Positions 18,457 to 27,032 of a DNA stretch of 64,000 bases are shown one piece after another (the first letter of the stretch is position 1; each line of letters opens with the position of its first letter). The DNA is from Rhodanobacter glycinis (lineage in GTDB: Bacteria; Pseudomonadota; Gammaproteobacteria; Xanthomonadales; Rhodanobacteraceae): contig NZ_FOSR01000012.1 in NCBI RefSeq assembly GCF_900114325.1, forward strand, positions 31,760 through 95,759, read 5' to 3'. The notes under the pieces are model-generated. The model worked only from the letters and a program-made list of their open reading frames with translations, was not told the DNA's origin and did no database searches. Both the position numbers and the translations under genes were made by a program.

Positions 18457-19341
18457 TCAAAGGTCAGGGGTGGTTTCGGCAACCAGGGCCAGCCAGGCGC
18501 GGGCGGCTGGCGAAACCTCGGCGCCGCGACGCCAGGCCAGCACCATCTGCCAGCGCAGGTCGCGGCCGGACAGCGGCACGGCGACCACGCCGCTGAGCGA
18601 ACGCTCCTCCACGGTCAGCCGCGGCAGCAGGGCGATGCCGCCACCGGCGGCGACCAGCGCCAGGATGAAGTCCACTTGCGCGCTGTGCACGGTCTCGCGC
18701 GGCGCCACGCCGTGGCGGGCACAGGCGTCGCGGATCAGCCGGTTCAGCGCGAAGCCTTCCTCGAACAGGATCAACGGCGACTCGCCCAGCCACTCCATGC
18801 GGAAGCGGCGCGCCCGTGCGCGAGGATGCGATTGCGGCAGCAGGGCCAGCATGGGTTCGTCGCAGACTGGCTGGCAGTCCAGCCCTTCGCCGACCGGACG
18901 CAGCGTGGCGGCGATTTCCAGCTCCCCGGCCAGCACGGATTGCTCCAGGCGCCGACTGCCGTGTTCCAGCAGGTGGATGTCGATTTGCGGATGCTGTTCG
19001 CGGAAGCGTGCCAGCAGGGGCGCGAACAGCACGCTGCTGCCCAGCGGCGGCAGGCCCAGTCGCAGTTCACCGCGATGCAGGTTTTGCAATGCGTCCAGCT
19101 CGGCGCGCAGATGCTCGGTTCGCGCCAGCATGGCCAGCGCGTGGCGATGCACGATCTCGCCGGCCTGGGTCAGGCGCACGCCGCGGCGGTCGCGGTCGAG
19201 CAGGCGTGTGCCCAGTTCGTCTTCCAGTTGGGCGATGGCCTTGCTCAGCGTGGGCTGGCTGGCGTGGGCCGAGCCGGTCGCGCGGGCGAAGCCACCGCGA
19301 CTGGCCACCTCGGTGAAATAACGCAGGCTGCGCAGGTCCAT
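18457..19341 (-). CDS. LysR family transcriptional regulator, divergent from lrgAB
   Basis: 294 residues from ATG 19341 (MDLRSLRYFTEVASRG), the standard LysR start; the frame to 19407 is rejected. The winged helix-turn-helix (residues 1-60) includes FARATGSAHASQPTLSKAIAQLEDELGTRL, split here in describing as the recognition helix QPTLSKAIAQLE. The rest is the substrate-binding domain. It is transcribed away from lrgAB across 77 bp, the arrangement of CidR with cidAB, so it most likely activates that operon in response to a small molecule such as acetate or another metabolite; the ligand is inferred from the CidR parallel only. Confidence 0.9.
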   Translation of the reverse strand: MDLRSLRYFTEVASRGGFARATGSAHASQPTLSKAIAQLEDELGTRLLDRDRRGVRLTQAGEIVHRHALAMLARTEHLRAELDALQNLHRGELRLGLPPLGSSVLFAPLLARFREQHPQIDIHLLEHGSRRLEQSVLAGELEIAATLRPVGEGLDCQPVCDEPMLALLPQSHPRARARRFRMEWLGESPLILFEEGFALNRLIRDACARHGVAPRETVHSAQVDFILALVAAGGGIALLPRLTVEERSLSGVVAVPLSGRDLRWQMVLAWRRGAEVSPAARAWLALVAETTPDL

Positions 19342-19362
19342 GATGTATTCCAAAAACGAATT

Positions 19363-19392
19363 GAAATGATGGAAACAATTCATTTCCATCAT
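19363..19392. promoter_or_regulatory. Inverted-repeat operator between the LysR gene and lrgAB
   Basis: A perfect 10-bp inverted repeat ATGATGGAAA (19366-19375) / TTTCCATCAT (19383-19392) separated by 7 bp lies in the 77-bp divergent gap. A second, overlapping pair GAAATGA/TCATTTC is nested in it. It is AT-rich in a GC-rich genome and sits where a LysR regulator would bind to control both directions. Confidence 0.65.
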
Positions 19393-19418
19393 ATACGGGA
19401 TGGCCATAGGCTGGCGCC

Positions 19419-19832
19419 ATGAAAACGCTCCATGCCCGCATGCGCCTGCTTGATCGTCGCCATCCCCGGCTTGCCCTGCTTGTGCAGGTGTTGCTGCTGG
19501 TGGTGCTGTGCGCCGTTTGCGAATACGTGGTGCGTGCGTGGCGCCTGCCGGTGCCGGGCAGTGTGCTGGCGCTGGGCGTATTGCTGCTGATGCTGGCGTG
19601 CGGCGTGGTGCCGATGTCGAGCCTGCGTCGCGGCGCCGACTGGCTGCTGGCCGAGATGCTGCTGTTTTTCATTCCCGCCGTGATGGCGGTGTCGCAGCAT
19701 GCGGCGCTGTTGCGTGCGGAGGGCGTGCGCATCGTGGCGGTGATCCTGATCGGCACCGTGCTGGTGATGACGGCCACGGCCTTCCTGGTCGATCTGGTCT
19801 GGCGCTGGAGGCAAAAACACCATGCGCAGTGA
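19419..19832 (+). CDS. lrgA: LrgA/CidA family holin-like membrane protein
   Basis: 137 residues with four hydrophobic segments. The LrgA family pattern is clear: an N-terminal helix, LPVPGSVLALGVLLLML (about residues 44-60), and LLAEMLLFFIPAVMAV (about 75-90). LrgA/CidA proteins were described as holin-like factors influencing murein hydrolase export and cell lysis; later work ties them to pyruvate/overflow metabolite transport with LrgB. The C-terminus overlaps the start of lrgB by 11 bp, so the two are translated together. Confidence 0.9.
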   Translation: MKTLHARMRLLDRRHPRLALLVQVLLLVVLCAVCEYVVRAWRLPVPGSVLALGVLLLMLACGVVPMSSLRRGADWLLAEMLLFFIPAVMAVSQHAALLRAEGVRIVAVILIGTVLVMTATAFLVDLVWRWRQKHHAQ

Positions 19833-20511
19833 ACTCGCCTCGCTGGCGTGGCTGGCGGTCACGCTGGGCGGTTACTACCTGCTCAAGCCGCTGTACCGGA
19901 AACGACCGCGCTGGTGGACCTCGCCACTGTTCACCGTGCCGGTACTGCTGATCGCGTTGGGCCTGCTGTTCGGCATGAATTACCCGGTGTATATCCGCGA
20001 CACGCACTGGCTGGTGCTGATGCTGGGGCCGGCGACGGTGGCGTTCGCGCTGCCAATCTGGCGTTATCGCCGGTTGATCCGCCAGCACTGGGCTGCGTTG
20101 CTGGCCGGTGTGCTGGGTGGCAGCACGGTGGCGATGAGCAGCGCGTGGGGACTGGCCACATTGTTTGGTTTGAGTGGAAGCCTGCGCCTGAGCCTGGTGC
20201 CGCGTTCGATCACCACGCCGCTGGCGATGCTGGTGTCGGCCGATATCGGCGGCGTGCCGGATCTGACCGCGCTATTCGTGGTGATCACCGGCGTGGCCGG
20301 CATCGCGTTGGGTGAGTTGTTGCTGAAATACCTTCCGCTGCGTTCGGCGCTGGCACGCGGCGCGTTGTTCGGTGTCGGCGCACATGGCGCCGGTACCGCC
20401 AAGGCCTGGGACGTGGGAGCCGAGGAGGGCACCATCGCCAGCCTCGCGATGGTGCTGGCCGGCCTGCTCAATGTGCTGGCTGCACCCGGGGTCGCCTGGC
20501 TGCTGCGCTGA
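19822..20511 (+). CDS. lrgB: LrgB/CidB family membrane protein
   Basis: 229 residues, about seven hydrophobic segments. Family motifs: LMLGPATVAFALPIWR (about residues 71-86), the GGSTVAMSSAWGLA loop, RSITTPLAMLVSADIGG (about 129-145) and GAHGAGTAKAWDVG near the C-terminus. LrgB works with LrgA in the inner membrane in pyruvate or other small organic acid handling and in control of autolysis. It is the second gene of the operon. A palindromic repeat begins just after the stop. Confidence 0.92.
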   Translation: MRSELASLAWLAVTLGGYYLLKPLYRKRPRWWTSPLFTVPVLLIALGLLFGMNYPVYIRDTHWLVLMLGPATVAFALPIWRYRRLIRQHWAALLAGVLGGSTVAMSSAWGLATLFGLSGSLRLSLVPRSITTPLAMLVSADIGGVPDLTALFVVITGVAGIALGELLLKYLPLRSALARGALFGVGAHGAGTAKAWDVGAEEGTIASLAMVLAGLLNVLAAPGVAWLLR

Positions 20512-20526
20512 ACGGTGCTCTTACTT

Positions 20527-20647
20527 CCTCTCCCCCACGGGGAGAGGATTGAGGTGAGGGGCGGGTGCTCGCGGGAGCGCTTCGCAAGTGAGATTGCCGC
20601 AAGAGCGGCCCCTCACCCCGGCCCCCTCCCTGACGAGGGGAGGGAGA
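20527..20647. repeat. Palindromic intergenic repeat, family 1 copy B (inverted)
   Basis: Lies between lrgB and the convergent M14 peptidase gene and runs into the 3' end of the latter. Positions 20546-20572 are the exact reverse complement of 57763-57789 in copy D (27 of 27 bases by eye). End hairpins CCTCTCCCC..GGGGAGAGG and CCCTCCC..GGGAGGG bracket it. Confidence 0.75.
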
Positions 20648-22436
20648 CAGGCAGTTGGCGCAGCTCTGCCGCGTTGAGTCGCAACACCGGGTACGCGCCA
20701 ACACGCTGCACCGTGTACCACGGCGAGCGCTTGTAGAAGAATTCCAGACGTGCGCGGCTGCTGGCGGCGAAGGCCGGATCGTCGTGCAACTTCTTTTCGA
20801 ATTCGGCTTTGAGCGCCGGGTTCTTCGCGATCATCTCGCGCGCCAGCTTCTCCAGCACGCGCGGTTCGCCGTATTCCTTCGCCTCGAAGATCGCATTCAG
20901 ATAGCCCCAGTGCAGCAACGAGTCGGGTGCCTGCGGTTCGAGCAATTCGATCGCCACGTTGGCCGCGCGCTGATCCATCGGCACGATCACCGAGCCGGGC
21001 GCCAGGGTGACGGTGCGTGGTGCCGTCGCCAGCGTGAAATCGCGCAGCATCAGGTGGCCTTCGAATGACCGGGTCGCCCAGCGCGGATCGTCGAGCTGGT
21101 AGCCCTGCGCGGTCATCGTCAGCGGGTGGTCGATGCGCCGGTAGGCAATGCCGTGTGCTTTCAGCCGGTCGATGATGACCGTCCACTGTGCCGGCACGAC
21201 ATAGGCCGCCGGCGGGGTGATCGAGAGATCCGGCAACAGACGGTTCCAGTTCTGGATGGTGTAGTTGCGCGGCGTGTGCGGGTCGTACCGGATCCAAATG
21301 TCGTTGGAGATGTCGCTGTGGGTCTGGCTGAAGGCGTAGCCCTTCAGCGTGTACGACGTGGGCACGGGATCGAGCTTGAAGGTGAGCGGTACGCGTGCCG
21401 CAGGATTGTCGGCGCGGGCGATCACGTCGGCATCGGCCTTGTGCGTGGCGGCGAGCAGGGCGGCCGGGTCCCGGTTGATGTCGGCCAGCATCAATTCGAC
21501 CAGATCGTAGACGGCCTTCACGCGCACGCCGTAGGGCTTGAGCATGTGCGTTTCGATCAGCAGCGCGGGCCGGTTCTGCAGCGCCGCGTAGCCGGTGGAG
21601 AAGCGCGGGCCGGAGCCGAAATTCGCGATGCCCTTGCGCGGGTCGCGACCATCCTTGAACTCCAGATAGATCGAAGCGAGATGGCCGCGCTTGTCGTAGG
21701 CCGGCATCACCGTGTCGGTGAGCTGCTGCTGCCAGGACGCCACGGCGGGATCGAGCTTGTGCGGGTCTTCGGTGTACCAGGTCAGGTCGTACTGGTAGTC
21801 GGCGCCGTCGGTGGCATGCACGTCGACCAGGAAATTCGGCTGCCACGTCTGCCACAACTTCAGCCACGCGCGCATTTCCGGTGCGTCGGCCTTGATGTAA
21901 TCGCGATTGAGGTTGAGGTACTGCGATTGCCCGCGAAAGCCCATGCTGGCCGGGCCATTCTGGTTGATGCGGTTGTAGGGCGAGGAATTCGCGTGGCCAT
22001 CCACGCTGAACACCGGGATGTAGACCAGCACCACATGATCAAGCAGGTGCGGATACTTGCCGGTGATGGCGAAATCGCGTAACAGCATCAGGCCGGCATC
22101 CTTGCCCGCGATCTCGCCCGGATGGATGCCGGCCTGCACCAGCACGACAGCCTTGTGCGCGGCGCGGGCCGCTTGCGGAGTGAACGTGCCATCGCCGCTG
22201 GCGATCACCACCGTCATCGGCCGGCCTTCCGGCGTGGTGCCGAAGGTTTCCAGATGGATCTTGCCGGGCGCGGCCTTTTGCAATCGTTGCAGGTAGGTCA
22301 GCGTATCGGCATAACTCGGCGTGGTACGGAAGTGTGCCGCCTCGGCCGGGGTGATCCAGTTCGTGGACGCGAACGTGGTGGCAGGCACGCATGCCGTGGC
22401 AAGCATGAGCAATGCGGTAAGCGGCCATTTCGGCAT
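20613..22436 (-). CDS. M14 family zinc carboxypeptidase, exported
   Basis: 607 residues from ATG 22436 (MPKWPLTALL), with a signal peptide ending near TFAS. The M14 zinc site is intact: His105 and Glu108 in AGIHPGEIAGKD, His207 in LVDVHATDG, and a downstream catalytic Glu candidate in LLIETHMLKPYG. A substrate-binding NLNRDY segment with Arg is present at about 175-180. The last third is a domain of unknown role, common in this bacterial M14 subgroup. Substrate unknown; it acts in the periplasm or outside. The last dozen codons and the stop codon come from the palindromic repeat (copy B), suggesting the native 3' end was replaced. Confidence 0.9.
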   Translation of the reverse strand: MPKWPLTALLMLATACVPATTFASTNWITPAEAAHFRTTPSYADTLTYLQRLQKAAPGKIHLETFGTTPEGRPMTVVIASGDGTFTPQAARAAHKAVVLVQAGIHPGEIAGKDAGLMLLRDFAITGKYPHLLDHVVLVYIPVFSVDGHANSSPYNRINQNGPASMGFRGQSQYLNLNRDYIKADAPEMRAWLKLWQTWQPNFLVDVHATDGADYQYDLTWYTEDPHKLDPAVASWQQQLTDTVMPAYDKRGHLASIYLEFKDGRDPRKGIANFGSGPRFSTGYAALQNRPALLIETHMLKPYGVRVKAVYDLVELMLADINRDPAALLAATHKADADVIARADNPAARVPLTFKLDPVPTSYTLKGYAFSQTHSDISNDIWIRYDPHTPRNYTIQNWNRLLPDLSITPPAAYVVPAQWTVIIDRLKAHGIAYRRIDHPLTMTAQGYQLDDPRWATRSFEGHLMLRDFTLATAPRTVTLAPGSVIVPMDQRAANVAIELLEPQAPDSLLHWGYLNAIFEAKEYGEPRVLEKLAREMIAKNPALKAEFEKKLHDDPAFAASSRARLEFFYKRSPWYTVQRVGAYPVLRLNAAELRQLPVSLPSSGRGPG

Positions 22437-22539
22437 GAGGTTCCCCGGCACTGGCGTGAAAGACGCAGGCATTGTGGTGGGAGCGCTCCCTGTGCGCGCA
22501 TGCCTTTCGTCGTGGTGACGCTCGCGCGCAGCGCGCCGG

Positions 22540-23202
22540 CTACAGCAGGTGATCGGGGTGGCGGGCAGGCGCGGGCAGGGTGTCCGGCGCCACGGCACCA
22601 CCGGAAATGATGAAGGCCATCGCCTGGTCCATCGTCCAGTCGGTCGGCGTCAACTCGTCCACCGGCACCAGTTCGAGATAGCCGCCGGTGGGGTTGGGCG
22701 TGGTGGGGATGTATACCGCCGCCATCTCGCGGCCGGTGCCTTCCTCGACCATGGTGCGGGTAACGAAACCAACCACCTTCATGCCGCGCCGGGGGAAATC
22801 GATCAGCACCACGCGCTGCATGCCGCCGGGCTTGTTCTGCAGCACCGTCATCAGCTTCTTGGTGCCGCCGTAAATCGTCTGCACCAGCGGGATGCGGTGC
22901 AACAGTCCGTCGAAAGCATCGAGCACGCGCCGACCGATCACCCGGTGCGCCAGCCAGCCGAGCGTATACAGCGCGGCCAGCGTCAGCAGCAGGGCGAGGA
23001 TGAAGATCAGCCAGTCCTGGTTCAGCGCATCGGCTGCGCGCGGCGCCACCAGCGCCAACGCCTTGACGAAGCCCGCCACCACCGGCGCGCCGATCCCGGC
23101 CAGCAGACCCAGCACGAACTTGAACACCAGCCAGGTCACCCACAACGGGATGAAGGTGAGCAGTCCGGTCAGCAGATAGCGTTTGAGGCGCAGCGGTTGC
23201 AT
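22540..23202 (-). CDS. DUF502 family inner-membrane protein
   Basis: 220 residues. Two strong membrane segments (about 10-35 and 62-88) are followed by a soluble domain with the DUF502 signature: a PLVQTIYGGTKKLM helix (about 115-128), VVLIDFPRRGMKVVGFVT, and YIPTTPNPTGGYLELVP. DUF502 proteins are found widely in proteobacteria and plants (LIKE COV), where they affect trafficking or development; the bacterial role is not known. The gap to the M14 peptidase gene downstream is about 100 bp on the same strand. The 200-bp upstream gap holds nothing I recognise. Confidence 0.88.
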   Translation of the reverse strand: MQPLRLKRYLLTGLLTFIPLWVTWLVFKFVLGLLAGIGAPVVAGFVKALALVAPRAADALNQDWLIFILALLLTLAALYTLGWLAHRVIGRRVLDAFDGLLHRIPLVQTIYGGTKKLMTVLQNKPGGMQRVVLIDFPRRGMKVVGFVTRTMVEEGTGREMAAVYIPTTPNPTGGYLELVPVDELTPTDWTMDQAMAFIISGGAVAPDTLPAPARHPDHLL

Positions 23203-23403
23203 GGGGTGGGCACGTCAGGGGGATGGTTCGGCCATTGTAGGCGACGACTGTGGTGCCCTGGGAAAGCCGTTTGGCGGGTGTTTTTGCAAGGAGAGGCTTC
23301 AGTCGTGATGTTCTTGCTTGTTCCTGACCCACCGTCGTGTGGATCTTTGGCTGCCGCCGTTTCCAGCGAATTGCTGGAGGCACCGATTGCTTCGAGGGTA
23401 CAG

Positions 23404-24288
23404 CTACCGCTTGAAGCAATTTTCCCTGTGCCAGGCCAGATAGGTTGCGTGCGGTCGCAGGTCGGGATTGGCAGGGATACGCAGCTTTCTATCCGGCAGA
23501 ATCAGCTTGTCCAGATCATCGGGTACGCCATGGGGTGAGAGCAGGATGCTGTAGTCATCGGCGAAGGTCAGCAGGCCTCTATCAAATAGCCAGTGAGCCG
23601 TGCCGGTGAGGGCAATGCCATTGCGGACGGTATCGGGGCCATCGGCTTCTACCGAACGGATATGGGCAGCCTGAACTTCAGGGCGACCACCGCCATTGAT
23701 CAGGCGAAGACCTGTGACCGCACAAGTGTTTGCGTAGGCGTTGCGGACATGGCGCCTGAATGCGGCATCACGAAATTTTCGTTGGCTGACCTGTTCCACG
23801 ATGGGGTGCACGACATACTCAGGCACAGGTTCTGCCACCCGGTCAGCCAGCTCCCATGGTTGGGGCTGGGCGTACAGGCCGGCTTGTGCGATTCGATCGA
23901 ATTCCTCTCTGGGAATCAGGCGAACAGATCGACCGAAGGCGCCTTTGTTGGTTGAACCATCCGCTTTTTGCAGAATTGATTCCCGGTACTCTGCACCTTC
24001 ACGAAACGCGATGGCTTGATCGAACTCCAGGAAGCCGCGCATCTGTGCGTAATGATGATCCGGTCGCGCGGGGTCCTGCGTGATGCCCGCGACTTGAGCG
24101 ATGGCAAAGTAGGCTTGTCGGCCACCAGCGCGGTTCGGACCAGTGGACCGACGTGGTTCGTAGTAGATGATCCAGTCACCAATAGCCTCTTCGACCTGTC
24201 GAAGATAGGTGCGAGGGAAGTGGTAACGGCACTCGATCTGGTCGTCGTAAGCGGAGCTTTCTGAAGCGGTGAATATCGCGTTGGTCAT
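23404..24288 (-). CDS. HNH endonuclease with a PUA/EVE-like N-terminal domain
   Basis: 294 residues from ATG 24288, preceded by a GGAGG Shine-Dalgarno 4 bp away; the longer frame to 24369 is rejected. The C-terminal half is an HNH nuclease: CAVTGLRL, then AAHIRSVEADGPDTVRNG with the metal-binding His, NGIALTGTAHWLFDRGLL with the Asn and last His. The N-terminal 130 residues read like a compact beta domain (YHFPRTYLRQ, GDWIIYYEPRR, QAYFAIAQVAGI, FLEFDQAIAF), reminiscent of PUA-superfamily modules such as EVE or ASCH that read modified bases. This makes a modification-dependent (type IV) restriction enzyme plausible; the N-terminal call is inference. No methylase is adjacent. Confidence 0.75.
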   Translation of the reverse strand: MTNAIFTASESSAYDDQIECRYHFPRTYLRQVEEAIGDWIIYYEPRRSTGPNRAGGRQAYFAIAQVAGITQDPARPDHHYAQMRGFLEFDQAIAFREGAEYRESILQKADGSTNKGAFGRSVRLIPREEFDRIAQAGLYAQPQPWELADRVAEPVPEYVVHPIVEQVSQRKFRDAAFRRHVRNAYANTCAVTGLRLINGGGRPEVQAAHIRSVEADGPDTVRNGIALTGTAHWLFDRGLLTFADDYSILLSPHGVPDDLDKLILPDRKLRIPANPDLRPHATYLAWHRENCFKR

Positions 24289-24475
24289 CCTGCCTCCCCG
24301 TGTTGCCCAGGTTACCAGGGATAACGCGCTATGGGATTTCACGCGTGGCACGGCATGCCGGACTTGCAAAAGCGGAAGTATCGTGGAGTCCTTCAGGGGC
24401 GTTCAGCGAGCTGATGGCGAAGCGGTGCAAGGGATCAAAGTGCACACCACGCTGTGCCCACAGCGCATGTCAGCG

Positions 24476-25549
24476 CTACACGTGCGGCGCGTGCCGAAAC
24501 TGGCTCCGGTACAACCGGCGCAATCCGATCAGTGCGACCAGCAGCCAGGCCAGCAGGCTGACGTAGACGCCCACGGCAGGAATCGTCCGCAGAAAATCCA
24601 GATGCAGTGCCTGTGCCAGTTCGAACGTGCCCACGGTATACATGCCGATGGGAAACACGATGTCCCAGTCGTCGGTTTCGTAACGCACCGGCACGTGGCG
24701 CCAGATGTGGCGCCACAGTTCCAGGATCACCAGCAGCGGAATCCACCAGCTGGCAGTGGCCCAGAAGAACAGGGTGAATCCTTTCACGAACGGCAGCAGG
24801 GGCAACAGCGGGCTGGCGGCTGGCGTGTTGATGACCACCAGGCTGCCGGCCAGCGTGGTTACCGCCAGTGCACCCATGTCGATCCAGTACGGTGGCGTGA
24901 ACTCGCGTGCGCGCATCGGGAAAAACACCATGCGATAGACCACCAGCGTGATGATCAGCAGGTACAGCGCCGCGCCCAGCAGGTACAGGCACAGCGCCAC
25001 GAACAGCCAGCCGCCGCGCGGCGTGGGTGCGTGGCCGGCGATTAGTGCAACCAGTGCCGCCAATGCCTGCGTGGAGACCACCGCCACCAGCCAGCCGCCG
25101 TTGATGCTGCGGGTGAAGCCGGGCTTGAAGCGGGCGGTGATGGTGGCGGCGAAGAACAGGTAGATCAGTGCCAGCCAGAGGACGGCGCCGGCGATCGCCA
25201 AGCCCAGGGCCAGCCGCGGACACGACACCACCAGCAGGCATTGGCTGCCGAGCACGCTGGTCGCCGCTGCCAGTGTCAGGAAGCCGGCGCCGCGCGAGGG
25301 ATCGACGAAATCCGCCACCATGCTGTGGCGAAAACGCGCCAGCCGCAGCGCGGTCAGCACCAGCAGCCAGGCGTAGGCGATCAGGTTGAAGGCGAACAAG
25401 GCCAGCGCCAGCCACGGCATGCCGTGTTGGCTGGCGTCGACGGAGACGATGCCGGTGGCCATCACCAGCGCGAAGCAGCCGGGGTCGAGCCGACGTACTC
25501 GCCGCAATAGCGCATCCACCACAGCCATCGCACCCTCCATCGCCGGCAA
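24476..25549 (-). CDS. TDT family transporter (TehA/SLAC1/Mae1-like)
   Basis: About 357 residues with ten hydrophobic helices. The first helix carries the TDT signature FALVMATGIVS (about residues 26-36); later helices include TEFTPPYWIDMGALAV-like and ETDDWDIVFPIGMYTVGTFEL near 300, both typical of the family with the conserved pore Phe region. TDT proteins export C4-dicarboxylates, sulfite or anions, or confer low tellurite resistance; the actual substrate here cannot be told. Three possible starts lie close together (25549, 25537, 25528). It is separated from neighbours by 190-290 bp on each side. Confidence 0.85.
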   Translation of the reverse strand: MPAMEGAMAVVDALLRRVRRLDPGCFALVMATGIVSVDASQHGMPWLALALFAFNLIAYAWLLVLTALRLARFRHSMVADFVDPSRGAGFLTLAAATSVLGSQCLLVVSCPRLALGLAIAGAVLWLALIYLFFAATITARFKPGFTRSINGGWLVAVVSTQALAALVALIAGHAPTPRGGWLFVALCLYLLGAALYLLIITLVVYRMVFFPMRAREFTPPYWIDMGALAVTTLAGSLVVINTPAASPLLPLLPFVKGFTLFFWATASWWIPLLVILELWRHIWRHVPVRYETDDWDIVFPIGMYTVGTFELAQALHLDFLRTIPAVGVYVSLLAWLLVALIGLRRLYRSQFRHAPHV

Positions 25550-25620
25550 CCTCGGTCATTATGCGACCGTGGGCCGGCGCGCCGGTGTGAAGGCGCAGCA
25601 GCGACGCGACCCCGGACCCC

Positions 25621-25664
25621 GCCGTTCGCACTGAGCGTAGCCTGCGCAGCTGGCGGAGTCGAAG
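25621..25664. repeat. Single-arm copy of the TTCG...GAGCGTAG palindrome family
   Basis: GCCGTTCGCACTGAGCGTAG (25621-25640) and CGGAGTCGAAG (25654-25664) match, with one or two changes, the left arm and inner arm of the two-armed repeat at 63548-63652. A further CCCCGGA/TCCGGGG hairpin lies at about 25731-25749. No gene is seen in the gap 25550-25836. Confidence 0.55.
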
Positions 25665-25836
25665 TGGGGCCCGCATGGCCAGCGCTTCGCCGTGGGTGTC
25701 CTGCGACTTTGGCCTGAGCTCGAAGCCTGCCCCGGACGCGATCCGGGGCGAGCGGTAACAAATGGTCTTCGGACGAGGTGTGATTTTTTTTCGCGCCGTG
25801 CGAATCATGGGGTGTATCACGGGGAATACGGATGAC

Positions 25837-26364
25837 ATGACCAGCCGCAGCCACCAGCGACAGTTCGAGATACTGCTGCACGAGCATCGCGGCATCGTGT
25901 TCAAGGTGGCTTCGGTGTATGCCGTCAGCGCTGCCGATCGCGATGATCTGGCGCAGGAAATCTGCGTGCAGTTGTGGCGATCGTTCGGCCACTACGACGA
26001 GCGCCGGGCGAAGTTTTCCACCTGGATGTACCGCATTGCGTTGAACGTGGCGATCTCGCAATTGCGTCGCCGCAAGACGTCGCTGGACAGCCGTGTCGAA
26101 CCGCTGGATGAACATCATCTGGACAGCATCGGTGGTGGCCAGGTCATTGCCGAAACCGATGAGCGGCTGGCTGCGATGTACGCCTGCATCGGCCAGCTCG
26201 ATCCGCTCCATCGCGCGCTGATCCTGTTGTACCTGGAAGACCGCAGCTACGCCGAGATCGCCGACGTGCTCGGCATTAGCGAAACCAACGTGGCCACCAA
26301 GATCAATCGCATCAAGCAGAAGCTGCGCGGCCAGATGACCGCGCCGGCACCTACCGGAGCATGA
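25837..26364 (+). CDS. ECF-type RNA polymerase sigma factor
   Basis: 175 residues from ATG 25837 (MTSRSHQRQF); the frame runs open from 25762. Sigma region 2 covers about residues 10-80, with DRDDLAQEICVQLWRSF and FSTWMYRIALNVAISQLRRRK; region 4 covers about 115-165, with QLDPLHRALILLYLEDRSYAEIADVLGIS as its helix-turn-helix lead, then ETNVATKINRIKQKL. It directs RNA polymerase to a small set of stress or envelope promoters. The next gene overlaps its stop (ATGA) and encodes a membrane protein that is the natural candidate for its regulator. No obvious autoregulatory promoter was found. Confidence 0.9.
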   Translation: MTSRSHQRQFEILLHEHRGIVFKVASVYAVSAADRDDLAQEICVQLWRSFGHYDERRAKFSTWMYRIALNVAISQLRRRKTSLDSRVEPLDEHHLDSIGGGQVIAETDERLAAMYACIGQLDPLHRALILLYLEDRSYAEIADVLGISETNVATKINRIKQKLRGQMTAPAPTGA

Positions 26365-27032
26365 CGATGGAACTCGACGAGATGAAGCTGGCCTGGCAGA
26401 CCATGGGACAGCAACTGGAGCGGCAGAATGCGTTGCAATTGGAGCTGTTGCGACAGGGGCGCGCCGACCGCCTGCATCGGCACTTGCGACCGCTGGCATG
26501 GGGACAGTCGCTGCTTATCGTGCTTGGCGTCGCCATCATGCTGTGGGGCATCAGCTTCTGGTCGACGCACCTGGGCATCTGGCAGGCGGTGGCTTGCGGT
26601 GCCTTCATGCAACTGTTCGGTACCCTGGCGTTTGCCTTCCCGATCCGCTTGCTGGTGATGCAACAAGGCATCGATTACACCGCGCCGGTGCTGGACATCC
26701 AGCGCCGCCTTGCCCGGATGCGCGTCTGGCGGGTCAAGGTGGAAGCGCCGGTGTTCGCGGTGCTGGGTGGCGTGGTGTGGATACCGGCCTTGCTGATGCT
26801 GGCGCAGTACGAGGCGGACCCCTTCGGACTGAATCCCTGGCAGCACCTGCGCCCTAGCCTCATGCCCTGGCTGCTGTCGAGCGTGGCCGTGGCCATTGGC
26901 CTGGTATTCCTGGCCCGTTTCGCGGTGCGACGACTGGGGCACGGTCGCTGGCTGGAGAACGGCCTGGCCGGCAGCGCCATCGTCAGGGCTGAAGCGGCGC
27001 TGGAGGAGATGGCGCGCTTCGAGCGGGACTGA
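26361..27032 (+). CDS. Membrane protein coupled to the ECF sigma factor (putative anti-sigma)
   Basis: About 223 residues; ATG 26361 overlaps the sigma stop codon, with ATG 26367 as an alternative. The N-terminal 45 residues (ELDEMKLAWQTMGQQLERQN then a basic segment) are a soluble charged helix; four hydrophobic segments follow (about 50-70, 75-95, 130-150, 175-195). There is no zinc-finger HxxxCxxC motif of classical anti-sigma factors. Proteins of this shape commonly follow ECF sigma genes in Xanthomonadales. The helix-plus-membrane layout and the overlap suggest sigma sequestration, but I know of no characterised family member. Confidence 0.6.
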   Translation: MTMELDEMKLAWQTMGQQLERQNALQLELLRQGRADRLHRHLRPLAWGQSLLIVLGVAIMLWGISFWSTHLGIWQAVACGAFMQLFGTLAFAFPIRLLVMQQGIDYTAPVLDIQRRLARMRVWRVKVEAPVFAVLGGVVWIPALLMLAQYEADPFGLNPWQHLRPSLMPWLLSSVAVAIGLVFLARFAVRRLGHGRWLENGLAGSAIVRAEAALEEMARFERD

